Shown one piece after another: positions 1-5,776 of a stretch of DNA of 6,515 bases; the first letter of the stretch is position 1, and the number at the start of each line of letters is the position of its first letter. Source of the stretch: Acidobacteriota bacterium (GTDB lineage Bacteria; Acidobacteriota; Blastocatellia; RBC074); NCBI GenBank assembly GCA_013140935.1, contig JABFSD010000688.1, forward strand, positions 1-6,515, written 5' to 3'. The notes under the pieces were generated by a model. The model saw only the letters and a program-made list of their open reading frames with translations, was not told the DNA's origin and ran no database searches. A program made the position numbers and the translations under genes.

Positions 1-50
1 CTCAATGCCGGTCGGCGTCCGCTGGATGTTTCACGCCGACCGGCATTGAG
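1..50. repeat. Perfect 18-bp inverted repeat (hairpin)
   Basis: Positions 1-18 (CTCAATGCCGGTCGGCGT) are exactly reverse-complementary to 33-50, with a 14-nt loop at 19-32. No T-run follows on the + side (the next bases are CAAGGAAG), so it is not a canonical intrinsic terminator for rightward transcription. It ends one base before the Shine-Dalgarno of the next gene. It could be a terminator for a gene upstream of the window, an interspersed palindromic repeat, or a 5' leader hairpin of the DinB gene. The left edge of the window cuts it, so the stem may extend further. Confidence 0.8.
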
Positions 51-51
51 C

Positions 52-58
52 AAGGAAG
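52..58 (+). promoter_or_regulatory. Shine-Dalgarno site fixing the DinB start
   Basis: AAGGAAG lies 5 nt before ATG at 64. The in-frame TTG at 46 falls inside the hairpin stem and upstream of this site. The ATG at 64 also begins directly with a good signal peptide, so it is preferred as the start. Confidence 0.65.
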
Positions 59-63
59 AATTC

Positions 64-706
64 ATGACTTACACCAACTCGAAAATTCGTTTACTGCTGG
101 GGCTGTGTTGCTTCGTGATCGCCAGTCTGGCGGCGCGAGCGCAAACCCCCAGCGCGACGATGTCCAAAGACGACCGCGCGCAATTGCTCAAGCGGTTCGA
201 TAACGCAACGAAGCAAACGCTGGCCGCCGTCAAAAAACTGAGCGTTGCCCAATGCGCTTATGAAAGCTGCGCCCAACAAGTGGTCGGTTGGTGAAATACT
301 CGAACACATCGCCAAAACCGAAGGGCTGCTCATCGGTTCGGTTGAAAAAATGCTGACCGAGCCGGTCAATGCGGCGTGGGCGGAAAAGACTAAAGGCAAA
401 ACCGCCATCATCGAACGCCGTATGCTCAATCGGGAGGTCAAAGCGCAAGCAAACGAAATGCTTGTGCCTTCGGGCAAGCTGACGCGCGCCGAAGTGATGG
501 CGCAATTCAAAGCCAATCGCGCTGCGACGCGCAAGCTCATCGCCAACACCAAAGCCGAGGTTCACGCACATACACAGGATCATCCAGAGCCGACGTTCGG
601 CACGTTGAGCGCTTATCAATGGCTGGTTTTCACGGCGCTGCATAACCTGAGACACAACCTGCAAATCGAAGAAGTAAAAGCCAGCCCGGGTTTTCCGAAA
701 GCATAA
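64..706 (+). pseudogene. Exported DinB-family (DinB/YfiT fold) protein, frameshifted
   Basis: Two overlapping frames together encode one DinB-like four-helix-bundle protein. The first frame (64-294) starts MTYTNSKIRLLL and carries a Sec signal peptide: Lys/Arg n-region, hydrophobic LLLGLCCFVIASLAA, cleavage near ARA-QT. It continues into the first helix, ending AVKKLSVAQ. The second frame (open from 245) continues with the family-typical KAAPNKWSVGEILEHIAKTEG and ends at 706. The DinB metal-binding histidine triad is visible in it: His in EHIAKTE (codon 305-307) and the H-x3-H pair in ALHNLRHNL (codons at 641 and 653). One extra base near 255-262 explains the break. Removing C255 restores AQWLMKAAPNKW, and removing G262 restores AQCAYKAAPNKW. 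The family function is uncertain; some members are metal-dependent thiol transferases. Because the rest reads cleanly, this is either a recent frameshift or a sequencing error. If real, the second part could only be made by internal initiation (TTG 245 or ATG 260, no obvious ribosome site) and would lack the export signal. Confidence 0.8.
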
Positions 707-721
707 AAATCAACAATGATT

Positions 722-742
722 GAACAGGTTCGTAACCTGTTC
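722..742. repeat. 9-bp perfect hairpin after the DinB gene
   Basis: GAACAGGTT (722-730) pairs perfectly with AACCTGTTC (734-742) across a 3-nt loop. It begins 15 nt after the DinB stop codon. The position suits a transcript end, but no T-run follows directly (CCACCATAC), so it may be a Rho-dependent or RNA-stabilising hairpin, or a short palindromic repeat. Confidence 0.6.
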
Positions 743-952
743 CACCATACACTAAGGGTGGTGCAACGCCCTTTCCCTTTTGCCAAGCAGTTGCTCATAC
801 CTAGGAAGAACGCTGAATCAAGCAGGGAGAGATGAGCGATGTGAAAAGAATCGCAGACATTTCCAGTGCCTAACTCGCCTCTTGCCCTGCCCCGCCGATT
901 GGCAGAAGATCACGCCTCGCGCCAACAAATTCTATTAGTCCATCAAAAGTTT

Positions 953-957
953 AGGAG
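953..957 (+). promoter_or_regulatory. Shine-Dalgarno site of the kinase gene
   Basis: AGGAG ends 5 nt before ATG 963 and 8 nt before the adjacent in-frame ATG 966. Either codon may be used, changing the protein by one methionine. Confidence 0.6.
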
Positions 958-962
958 CGGTA

Positions 963-3809
963 ATGATGAATAGCGCTCAATACGAAAGTCTGCGGGTACG
1001 GCTGTCAGGCTATCTTTTCTGTTATGCAGGATTGATGCTGGGACTGGCCGTGCCGCTCGTCTATGGCTGGTTCCAACGGTCTTTGCTGTTCATCGTCTGG
1101 TCGGCGGCATTGTCAGTCGCGTTGTTGATCGGTGCGGCGTGCTGGCTGGCGCGACAGCTAATGCCAGTCACAGACGGTGAAGCGCAACGTGATGAATTGA
1201 TGCGACAGGTCAATGAACTAACCATTAAGTTGCATCAATCACAGGAATGGTTAGGCAAGGCTTTTTTCTCGAATCCGGTGCCGTTGAGCCTGACCCATCT
1301 TGAAACCCGTACCTTCATCGAAGTCAACGAGAGCTTCGAACGCCTCAGCGGATATACGCGCGCCGAATTGGTCGCCTCAACTCCCGCAGTATTCAACCTC
1401 GGCTTTTCTGACGAAGAAGCCAAGCTGGTTTATGACCGCTTGCGGCGCGACGGCACGATTCGCAGTTATGAGACGACGATCCGTTTCAAAGACGGTCTGC
1501 CCCGCGCGATTCTGGGTGCGGCGGAACTCTTTGAACTCGCCGGACGCCCTTGCGTGTTGTGGTCGCATCAGGACATCACGACGCGCTTGCAGACTGAAAC
1601 GGAATTGCGCCTGTCGGAAGAAAGATTTGCAACGGCGTTTCAATCCAATCCCTGCGCGATGAGCATCGTGCGGTTGTCTGACGGCGTGCATTTAGACGTA
1701 AACGAGAAATGGCTGCGCGAAGTGCAGATGAAACGCGAAGACGTGATGGGTCGCACCGGCGCCGAATTACCGGTCTGGCGCGAACCCGCTGATCGTGAAA
1801 AAGTCTATGAACTGTTGCGCACGAAAGGTTCGATCCATGGGTTGGAACTCGCCCTGCATCCGTCTAGCGTCAGAGACATGACCGGTTTGATTTCAGCGCA
1901 AATCATCGTCCTCAACGGCGAGCGTTGCGTGCTGTTCATCGTGCAGGACATCAGCGAACGCAAACGCGCCGAAAAGGCTTTGCAAGACCGCGAAGAACGC
2001 TTGCGCCTCACGATGCAGGCCGCCGGATTGGGCGCATGGGAATACGACATTGCACAAGCGTGCGGCATTTGGACGCCGGAATACGCCGCACTTTTCGGTT
2101 TGCAGCCAGCAGATTTCGACGGCACAAACGAAATGTTTCTCAGCCTGCTGCACCCTGACGACCGCCACATCGTCAACGAAGCCTTTCAACGCGGACTGGC
2201 GGGCGACCCGCATTACGCAGCGGAATTTCGCGTGATCCTGCCGGACGGCAGCGAACGCTGGCAGAGCAGTTTGGGCAGGACTCTGTACGATGAGCAAGGC
2301 CAGGCGACGCGGATGATCGGTGTCGGCCAGGACATCACCGAACGCAAACGCGCCGAAGCCGCCTTGCGCGACCGCGAAGAACACTTGCGTCTCGCCATGC
2401 AAGCTGGAGGCTTGGGAACGTGGGAAGTCAACATCACTGAATGGCGCGCTTATTGGACGTCGGAATACGCAGCGTTATTCGATCTGGCGGTGGAAGATTT
2501 CGACGGCCAGCCCGAAACGTTTTTCAAGCTGATTCATCCTGACGACGTGCCGGTGATTAAGCAGGCTTTTACCCACGCGCTGAGCGGCGAGCCGCCGCGC
2601 ATCGTCGAGTATCGCCGCGTTATGCCCGATGGCAGCTATCGGTGGCATACCAGTCTGGGGCAGTTGCTGTTCAACGAAACGGGTAAAGCCAAGCGCGTGA
2701 TTGGGGTCGGCATGGACATCACCGAACGTAAACTCGCCGAAACCGCGTTGCGCGACCGCGAAGAACGATTGCGGCTTTCGTTGCAAGCAGCCGGCATGGG
2801 TACGTGGCTGTTTGACGTAGTGCAACAGCGCGGTGAATGGTCGCCGGAATACGAAGCGCTTTACGGCCTCACGCCCGGCACGTATGACGGCACGAACGAA
2901 TTTTTCTTTGCGCGCGTCCACCCCGATGACGCGGCCAGCGTAAGGCGCGCTTTCAGGCGTGGGTTGAAAGGCAATCCGGTTTATCAAATTGATTTTCGCT
3001 ACTTTCACGAAGACGGCAGTTTGCGCTGGCAATCCAATCTGGGGCGGATGAGATATGACGCGAAAGGACAGGCGGCGCACGTCATCGGCGTCGGCCTGGA
3101 TGTCACCGAACGTAAACAAGCTGAACAAGCCTTGCAGGCTTCGCGTACTCAGTTGCGCCAACTGGCCGCACGCTTGCAAAACGCCCGCGAAGCCGAACGC
3201 GCAGAGATTGCCCGCAACATTCACGACGATCTAGGGCAATCCATGACCGGGTTGAAGTTCCTGCTGAAATGGCTCGAAAGCCAGCTCACGCCCGAACAGA
3301 TTGACGCGCGCGCCAAAGTCGGCGAGATGCTCGAAATGTCGAGCGCCGCCATCGGACAAATTCGGCGCGTAGCGACTTCGTTGCGTCCGGGCATTCTCGA
3401 TGATTTCGGTTTGGTGGCGGCGCTCGAATGGCAGGCACAGGAATTCGCGCAACGCACCGGCGTCGCCTGTCGCTTGAGCGTCAAACCCAAAGAGGCCGAA
3501 ATCGAAGCGCTCGAACGCGACCGCGCGACGGCGTTTTTTCGCATCTTTCAGGAAGCGCTCACCAACGTTACGCGCCACGCCGAGGCCGCCAGCGTTGACG
3601 CGCAACTGTTTCGGCAAGACGATGCACTGGTCTTGCATATTCACGATGACGGACGCGGCATTACGGTAGACGAATTGGTGAACGTGCGTTCGCTGGGTTT
3701 GCTGGGCATGCGCGAACGCGCCGAAATGTTCAACGGATCATTTACCATTGCGGCGGGCGAACCGCGCGGCACACTGGTGACAGTGCGAATTCCCTTACGC
3801 TCACAATGA
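963..3809 (+). CDS. Membrane-anchored five-PAS sensor histidine kinase (HisKA_3, NarX/DesK class)
   Basis: The 948-residue protein should autophosphorylate on His and pass phosphate to a NarL-type regulator. Two hydrophobic segments (about 16-36 and 41-63) form a membrane hairpin with almost no external loop. Five PAS domains follow at roughly 92-208, 216-334, 338-464, 466-590 and 594-718. The last three are the PAS_3/PAC type, each with HPDD, a (P/E)DGS motif and a closing D(I/V)TERK. No LOV-type cysteine motif is seen. HisKA_3 starts near 737; the phosphoacceptor is His754 in RNIHDDLGQ. Asp755 and Gln759 match the DxxxQ phosphatase motif known from this class, so it may be bifunctional. The ATPase domain shows an N-box with Asn868 (FQEALTNVTRHAEA), a G1 box at 894-900 (HDDGRGI) and a G2 box at 911-920 (LGLLGMRERA). 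The catalytic parts look complete. The regulator gene lies 22 nt downstream, indicating an operon. The absence of a periplasmic sensor domain suggests cytoplasmic or membrane-derived signals; the ligand is unknown. Confidence 0.93.
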   Translation: MMNSAQYESLRVRLSGYLFCYAGLMLGLAVPLVYGWFQRSLLFIVWSAALSVALLIGAACWLARQLMPVTDGEAQRDELMRQVNELTIKLHQSQEWLGKAFFSNPVPLSLTHLETRTFIEVNESFERLSGYTRAELVASTPAVFNLGFSDEEAKLVYDRLRRDGTIRSYETTIRFKDGLPRAILGAAELFELAGRPCVLWSHQDITTRLQTETELRLSEERFATAFQSNPCAMSIVRLSDGVHLDVNEKWLREVQMKREDVMGRTGAELPVWREPADREKVYELLRTKGSIHGLELALHPSSVRDMTGLISAQIIVLNGERCVLFIVQDISERKRAEKALQDREERLRLTMQAAGLGAWEYDIAQACGIWTPEYAALFGLQPADFDGTNEMFLSLLHPDDRHIVNEAFQRGLAGDPHYAAEFRVILPDGSERWQSSLGRTLYDEQGQATRMIGVGQDITERKRAEAALRDREEHLRLAMQAGGLGTWEVNITEWRAYWTSEYAALFDLAVEDFDGQPETFFKLIHPDDVPVIKQAFTHALSGEPPRIVEYRRVMPDGSYRWHTSLGQLLFNETGKAKRVIGVGMDITERKLAETALRDREERLRLSLQAAGMGTWLFDVVQQRGEWSPEYEALYGLTPGTYDGTNEFFFARVHPDDAASVRRAFRRGLKGNPVYQIDFRYFHEDGSLRWQSNLGRMRYDAKGQAAHVIGVGLDVTERKQAEQALQASRTQLRQLAARLQNAREAERAEIARNIHDDLGQSMTGLKFLLKWLESQLTPEQIDARAKVGEMLEMSSAAIGQIRRVATSLRPGILDDFGLVAALEWQAQEFAQRTGVACRLSVKPKEAEIEALERDRATAFFRIFQEALTNVTRHAEAASVDAQLFRQDDALVLHIHDDGRGITVDELVNVRSLGLLGMRERAEMFNGSFTIAAGEPRGTLVTVRIPLRSQ
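1977..3128 (+). repeat. Three tandem 384-bp PAS-coding units inside the kinase gene
   Basis: Three consecutive units (1977-2360, 2361-2744, 2745-3128) each encode exactly 128 residues and align without gaps. The start ALxDREExLRL falls at residues 339, 467 and 595, HPDD at 397, 525 and 653, and (P/E)DGS at 427, 555 and 683. The next helix, ALQASRTQL, begins at 723, again 128 residues on. At DNA level, 2331-2389 and 2715-2773 differ at only 6 of 59 positions. This fits internal duplication by unequal crossover, with enough identity left at the joints for further copy-number change. Confidence 0.9.
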
Positions 3810-3831
3810 AGCTCACGAGACAGAATTAGCC

Positions 3832-4464
3832 ATGGCAAAAATTATTATCGCAGACGATCACGCCATCGTGCGCAGCGGCTTGCGTCAGATACTCAGCAAT
3901 GAGCCAGACCTCGAAGTCGCGGGCGAAGCGCAATCCGGCGCGGAAGTGTTGGAACTCATCCGCAAAGGTTCGTGGGACGTGCTGGTGCTCGACATCGGCC
4001 TGCCCGGTCGCAGCGGCGTCGAAGTGTTGCGCGACGTGAAACGCGAATGCCCGAAATTGCCCGTACTCATTCTCAGCGTTTACCCAGAAGACCAATACGC
4101 GGTGCGGGCGATCAAGGCCGGCGCGGCGGGTTATCTCAACAAAGACAGCGCGCCCGACGAACTGGTCAAAGCCATTCGCAAGGTGTTGCGCGGCGGCAAA
4201 TACATCAGCGAAGCCGTCGCCGACCGTCTGATCATGGCGCTCGACGAAGACGCCGACCTGCCGCCCCACGAATTGCTTTCAGACCGCGAATATCAGGTGT
4301 TGTGTATGATCGCTTCGGGCCAAACGTTGTCAGAGATTGCCGAAGCCATTGCGCTTAGTCCCAAAACCATCAGCACCTATCGCGCGCGGCTGCTGGAAAA
4401 AATGCGAATGAACAACAACGCCGAACTCACGCATTACGCCATCAAACACAACCTCACGACTTGA
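3832..4464 (+). CDS. NarL/FixJ-family response regulator (receiver + LuxR-type HTH)
   Basis: This 210-residue protein has the usual NarL-family length and is the probable partner of the upstream kinase. The receiver (1-120) has acidic pocket Asp8-Asp9 (ADDH), phosphoacceptor Asp54 (VLVLDIGLP), Ser82 at the conserved Thr/Ser position (LILS) and Lys104 (YLNKD), so it should be phosphorylatable. A linker (about 121-147) leads to a GerE/LuxR-type HTH at about 148-207. This begins LSDREYQVLCMIASG, and its recognition region is LSEIAEAIALSPKTISTYR. It should bind DNA as a dimer at inverted repeats when phosphorylated. It starts 22 nt after the kinase stop with no strong Shine-Dalgarno site, so translation may depend on the kinase message. 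A TGTA-N11-TACA dyad begins 5 nt after its stop codon, in front of the next receiver gene, and is a plausible target for this protein. Targets elsewhere are unknown. Confidence 0.93.
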   Translation: MAKIIIADDHAIVRSGLRQILSNEPDLEVAGEAQSGAEVLELIRKGSWDVLVLDIGLPGRSGVEVLRDVKRECPKLPVLILSVYPEDQYAVRAIKAGAAGYLNKDSAPDELVKAIRKVLRGGKYISEAVADRLIMALDEDADLPPHELLSDREYQVLCMIASGQTLSEIAEAIALSPKTISTYRARLLEKMRMNNNAELTHYAIKHNLTT

Positions 4465-4469
4465 GGGTC

Positions 4470-4513
4470 TGTAAGGCAAATTCCTACAAACTAAATATCC
4501 ATCCACTGATACC
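4470..4513 (+). promoter_or_regulatory. Putative regulatory element, copy 1 (TGTA-N11-TACA dyad)
   Basis: This 44-nt block begins with the imperfect palindrome TGTAAGGCAAATTCCTACA (4470-4488), whose outer TGTA/TACA arms plus one inner G:C pair are symmetric. It ends in CACTGATACC. A related block, 35 of 44 positions identical and without gaps, precedes the third receiver gene at 5235-5278. Conservation in non-coding DNA before two related genes, plus dyad symmetry, suggests a binding site for a dimeric HTH regulator, probably NarL-type. The bound protein and the promoter boxes are not identified; TAAGAT at 4533 is only a weak -10 candidate. Confidence 0.55.
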
Positions 4514-4615
4514 GCGCGCGGCAGCGCCTCGCTAAGATGACTGCGTTTTGAGGTGATGAACGAGCCGTGCAAGCACAGCACTCGTTCGCTTAATTTTCCT
4601 GTGGTGCGAGAAGTT

Positions 4616-5005
4616 ATGGCGGATATTTTGATTGTGGACGACCACGCCGTAGTGCGCGGTCTCATCAGGCAAGTGCTGGAACATGAGCCTGACTTAAAAG
4701 TAGCAGGCGAAGCCGCCACGGCGGCAGAAGCCTTGCGGTTGTTGCCAACGCATTCATGGCACGCGGTCGTGCTGGATATATCTTTGCCCGATCAATCCGG
4801 GCTGGAAGTCTTGCGCGTAATCCGCCGCGATTTTGCGGACGTGCCGGTGCTGATTCTAAGTATGCAATCGGCGGAAGAGTCGGCTCCGTATGCGCGACAA
4901 CTGGGCGCTGCCGGATACTTGATGAAAGAGCATGCGCCGGACGAGTTGCTCGTCGCCGTACGCGCTTTGCTGAGTGGGGCAACTTATTTCAAGTTCCCGA
5001 GTTGA
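4616..5005 (+). CDS. Stand-alone receiver protein (response regulator without output domain)
   Basis: The 129-residue protein is a single NarL-type receiver, colinear with the preceding regulator and about half identical to it by eye. All phosphorylation residues are kept: Asp8-Asp9 (VDDH), Asp54 (VVLDISLP), Ser82 (LILS) and Lys104 (YLMKE). It stops right after the last receiver helix (GATYFKFPS), where the full-length regulator continues into its linker and HTH. No HTH remnant is readable in the bases after the stop. ATG 4616 is chosen because receivers of this family start with this MADILIVDDH pattern. In-frame GTG 4553 and ATG 4556 would add an unconserved 21- or 20-residue extension. A 151-nt gap with a putative operator separates it from the upstream gene, so it probably has its own promoter. 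It could act as a phosphate sink, a competitor for the kinase, or a partner in heterodimers. An old truncation that is drifting is the alternative. Confidence 0.85.
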   Translation: MADILIVDDHAVVRGLIRQVLEHEPDLKVAGEAATAAEALRLLPTHSWHAVVLDISLPDQSGLEVLRVIRRDFADVPVLILSMQSAEESAPYARQLGAAGYLMKEHAPDELLVAVRALLSGATYFKFPS

Positions 5006-5039
5006 TCCTTTTGCGATCTTTGATTTCGTTTCTTGAATT

Positions 5040-5092
5040 GTTTCGTCGCGTAACGGTTTCACCCAAGCTACTGAAACCGCGCGCGACGAGAC
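5040..5092. repeat. Strong 19-bp two-part hairpin
   Basis: The outer stem pairs 5040-5050 (GTTTCGTCGCG) with 5082-5092 (CGCGACGAGAC), with one G-T wobble. A small TAA/CG internal loop follows. The inner stem then pairs CGGTTTCA (5054-5061) perfectly with TGAAACCG (5072-5079) around a 10-nt loop. It starts 34 nt after the stop of the receiver-only gene. No T-run follows directly, so it is not a textbook intrinsic terminator. It may protect the 3' end of the message, or be part of a larger RNA or mobile repeat together with the next segment. Confidence 0.75.
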
Positions 5093-5094
5093 CG

Positions 5095-5220
5095 TCAGGG
5101 AGCTAACGACTGAGCGTGTGGGGGGCGTATGTCCTGGCAGTATGAGATGCCCCCCCACCCCACAACTACGTCATCATCATACTTTACCTACGTAGCCCGC
5201 CGCCGTTCGTTGCTCCCTGA
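5095..5220. repeat. 126-bp segment bounded by inverted repeats, with two internal hairpins
   Basis: The left end TCAGGGAGC-T-AACGA (5095-5109) pairs with the right end TCGTTGCTCCCTGA (5207-5220): 14 pairs with one unpaired T at 5104. Inside are a GC-rich hairpin, GTGGGGGGC (5118-5126) with GCCCCCCCAC (5149-5158, one bulged C), and a smaller one, CTACGT (5166-5171) with ACGTAG (5190-5195). Together they would form a three-way-junction fold. No matching target-site duplication is visible at the ends. It may be a small non-autonomous mobile element or a structured RNA; nothing identifies it as a known family. Confidence 0.55.
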
Positions 5221-5234
5221 TTGCTTTTTCGCTT

Positions 5235-5278
5235 TGTAAGCCAAATCCCTACACCACAAACATCCGTTCACTGATACC
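5235..5278 (+). promoter_or_regulatory. Putative regulatory element, copy 2 (TGTA-N11-TACA dyad)
   Basis: This is the second copy of the 44-nt element found at 4470-4513. It begins with TGTAAGCCAAATCCCTACA (5235-5253) and ends in CACTGATACC. The TGTA and TACA arms and the CAAAT core are unchanged, while most of the 9 differences fall outside the arms. Its end lies 71 nt before the third receiver start, against 102 nt for copy 1. Shared control of the two small receiver genes is inferred. Confidence 0.55.
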
Positions 5279-5349
5279 CCACAGCCGGTGATATCCATAT
5301 CCTGCAAGCGTACTGAACGAGAAGCTTCTTTACTGCGGAATGCAATGTT

Positions 5350-5766
5350 ATGCCCAATATCTTAATCGTCAGCGAACGCGAACCGATACGATGTCAGATG
5401 CGTGAAATCATCGAACGCGAACTCAAGCAAGTCGTGATCGGCGTGGCTGCCGATGCCGAGCAAGCCCTGCACTTGTTGTCATCACATCCATGGAAGCTCG
5501 CCATAATTGATCTGGCGTTGCCGCAGCAAAGCTGGGTTCCACTGTTGACGCACCTCAAACATCAAACCCCACCAATGCCTGCGCTGATGATCGGCGTAAA
5601 AACCCTCGACGACGACGTACCTTATGCTTGGACGTTAGGCGCGAAAGGTTTTCTGCTAGACGATTTCACACCGGAGGAATTCGTCGCGGCTTTTTTCAGT
5701 GTGTTGCACGGCGGCACTTATACCAACGCGCGCATTATGGCGGCGCTCAACTCGCAATTATTTTGA
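5350..5766 (+). CDS. Degenerate receiver-only protein (pseudo-receiver)
   Basis: The 138-residue protein aligns without gaps to the two preceding receivers but lacks several active-site residues. The acidic pair at 8-9 is Ser-Glu (IVSERE instead of VDDH), the Thr/Ser at 82 is Gly and the invariant Lys at 104 is Asp (FLLDD). Asp54 is kept (AIIDLALP). It shares LPxQS and PYAxxLGA with the second receiver but not with the first, so it probably arose by duplication of the second. It ends in the linker region (GGTYTNARIMAALNSQLF) and has no DNA-binding domain. The start at ATG 5350 gives the normal MPNILIV receiver opening; the ribosome site is weak (CGGA near 5336-5339). Phosphorylation-driven switching is unlikely. 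A constitutive binding role toward the kinase or the sister regulators is possible, as is decay. The intact frame over 138 codons argues that it is, or recently was, expressed. Its stop lies 10 nt from the end of the convergent hydrolase gene. Confidence 0.8.
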   Translation: MPNILIVSEREPIRCQMREIIERELKQVVIGVAADAEQALHLLSSHPWKLAIIDLALPQQSWVPLLTHLKHQTPPMPALMIGVKTLDDDVPYAWTLGAKGFLLDDFTPEEFVAAFFSVLHGGTYTNARIMAALNSQLF

Positions 5767-5776
5767 AGAATCGGAT

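Larger units (their letters stand above)
707..962. other. Gene-free region upstream of the kinase
   Basis: This stretch of 256 nt has no convincing coding sequence. It contains the 9-bp hairpin at 722-742 and a weaker CCACC/GGTGG pairing (742-746 with 757-761). It presumably also holds the promoter of the two-component operon, but I could not place -35 and -10 boxes with acceptable spacing: TTGGCA at 899 and TATTAG at 933 are 28 nt apart. No copy of the TGTA-N11-TACA element found before the two small receivers is present here. Confidence 0.6.
5006..5349. other. 344-nt non-coding, strongly structured spacer
   Basis: No credible gene is present. Going downstream it holds an AT-rich lead (5006-5039), a 19-bp hairpin (5040-5092), an inverted-repeat-bounded segment (5095-5220), a T-rich stretch (TTGCTTTTTCGCTTTG, 5221-5236), copy 2 of the TGTA-N11-TACA element (5235-5278) and the leader of the third receiver gene. 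The content suggests 3'-end structure for the second receiver followed by a separate promoter for the third. Confidence 0.7.

Noticed and set aside
91..664. Long minus-strand open frames opposite the DinB gene, and similar ones opposite the kinase and regulator genes.
   Set aside because: They mirror strong coding sequence on the + strand, and their translations look like shadow frames with no recognisable domains.
832..873. A 13-codon open frame (MSDVKRIADISSA) preceded by AGGGAG, upstream of the kinase.
   Set aside because: It is very short, the ribosome-site spacing is only about 2 nt, and it is not a recognisable leader peptide. It is likely to be chance.
899..938. TTGGCA and TATTAG as a sigma-70 promoter for the kinase operon.
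   Set aside because: The spacing of 28 nt is far outside the usual 16-18 nt range.
3972..4358. Alternative + strand frame of 128 codons inside the full-length regulator gene.
   Set aside because: It is an Arg-rich shadow of the regulator, which has a fully conserved receiver and HTH in its own frame.
4550..4593. A strong Shine-Dalgarno-like GAGGTGAT (4550-4557) before an 8-codon GTG frame (4567-4593), or before an N-terminal extension of the second receiver (GTG 4553 or ATG 4556).
   Set aside because: The motif overlaps the in-frame starts, so the extension is poorly supported, and the receiver fold begins at 4616. The 8-codon frame has no supporting composition.
5095..5220. Possible integron attC site, because of the inverted-repeat ends with an unpaired base.
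   Set aside because: The ends do not match the RYYYAAC and GTTRRRY core sites, and there is no integrase or cassette arrangement.
5207..5236. Intrinsic terminator formed by GCTCCCTGA followed by TTGCTTTTT.
   Set aside because: The only pairing partner of this arm lies about 100 nt upstream, so it does not make a compact terminator hairpin.
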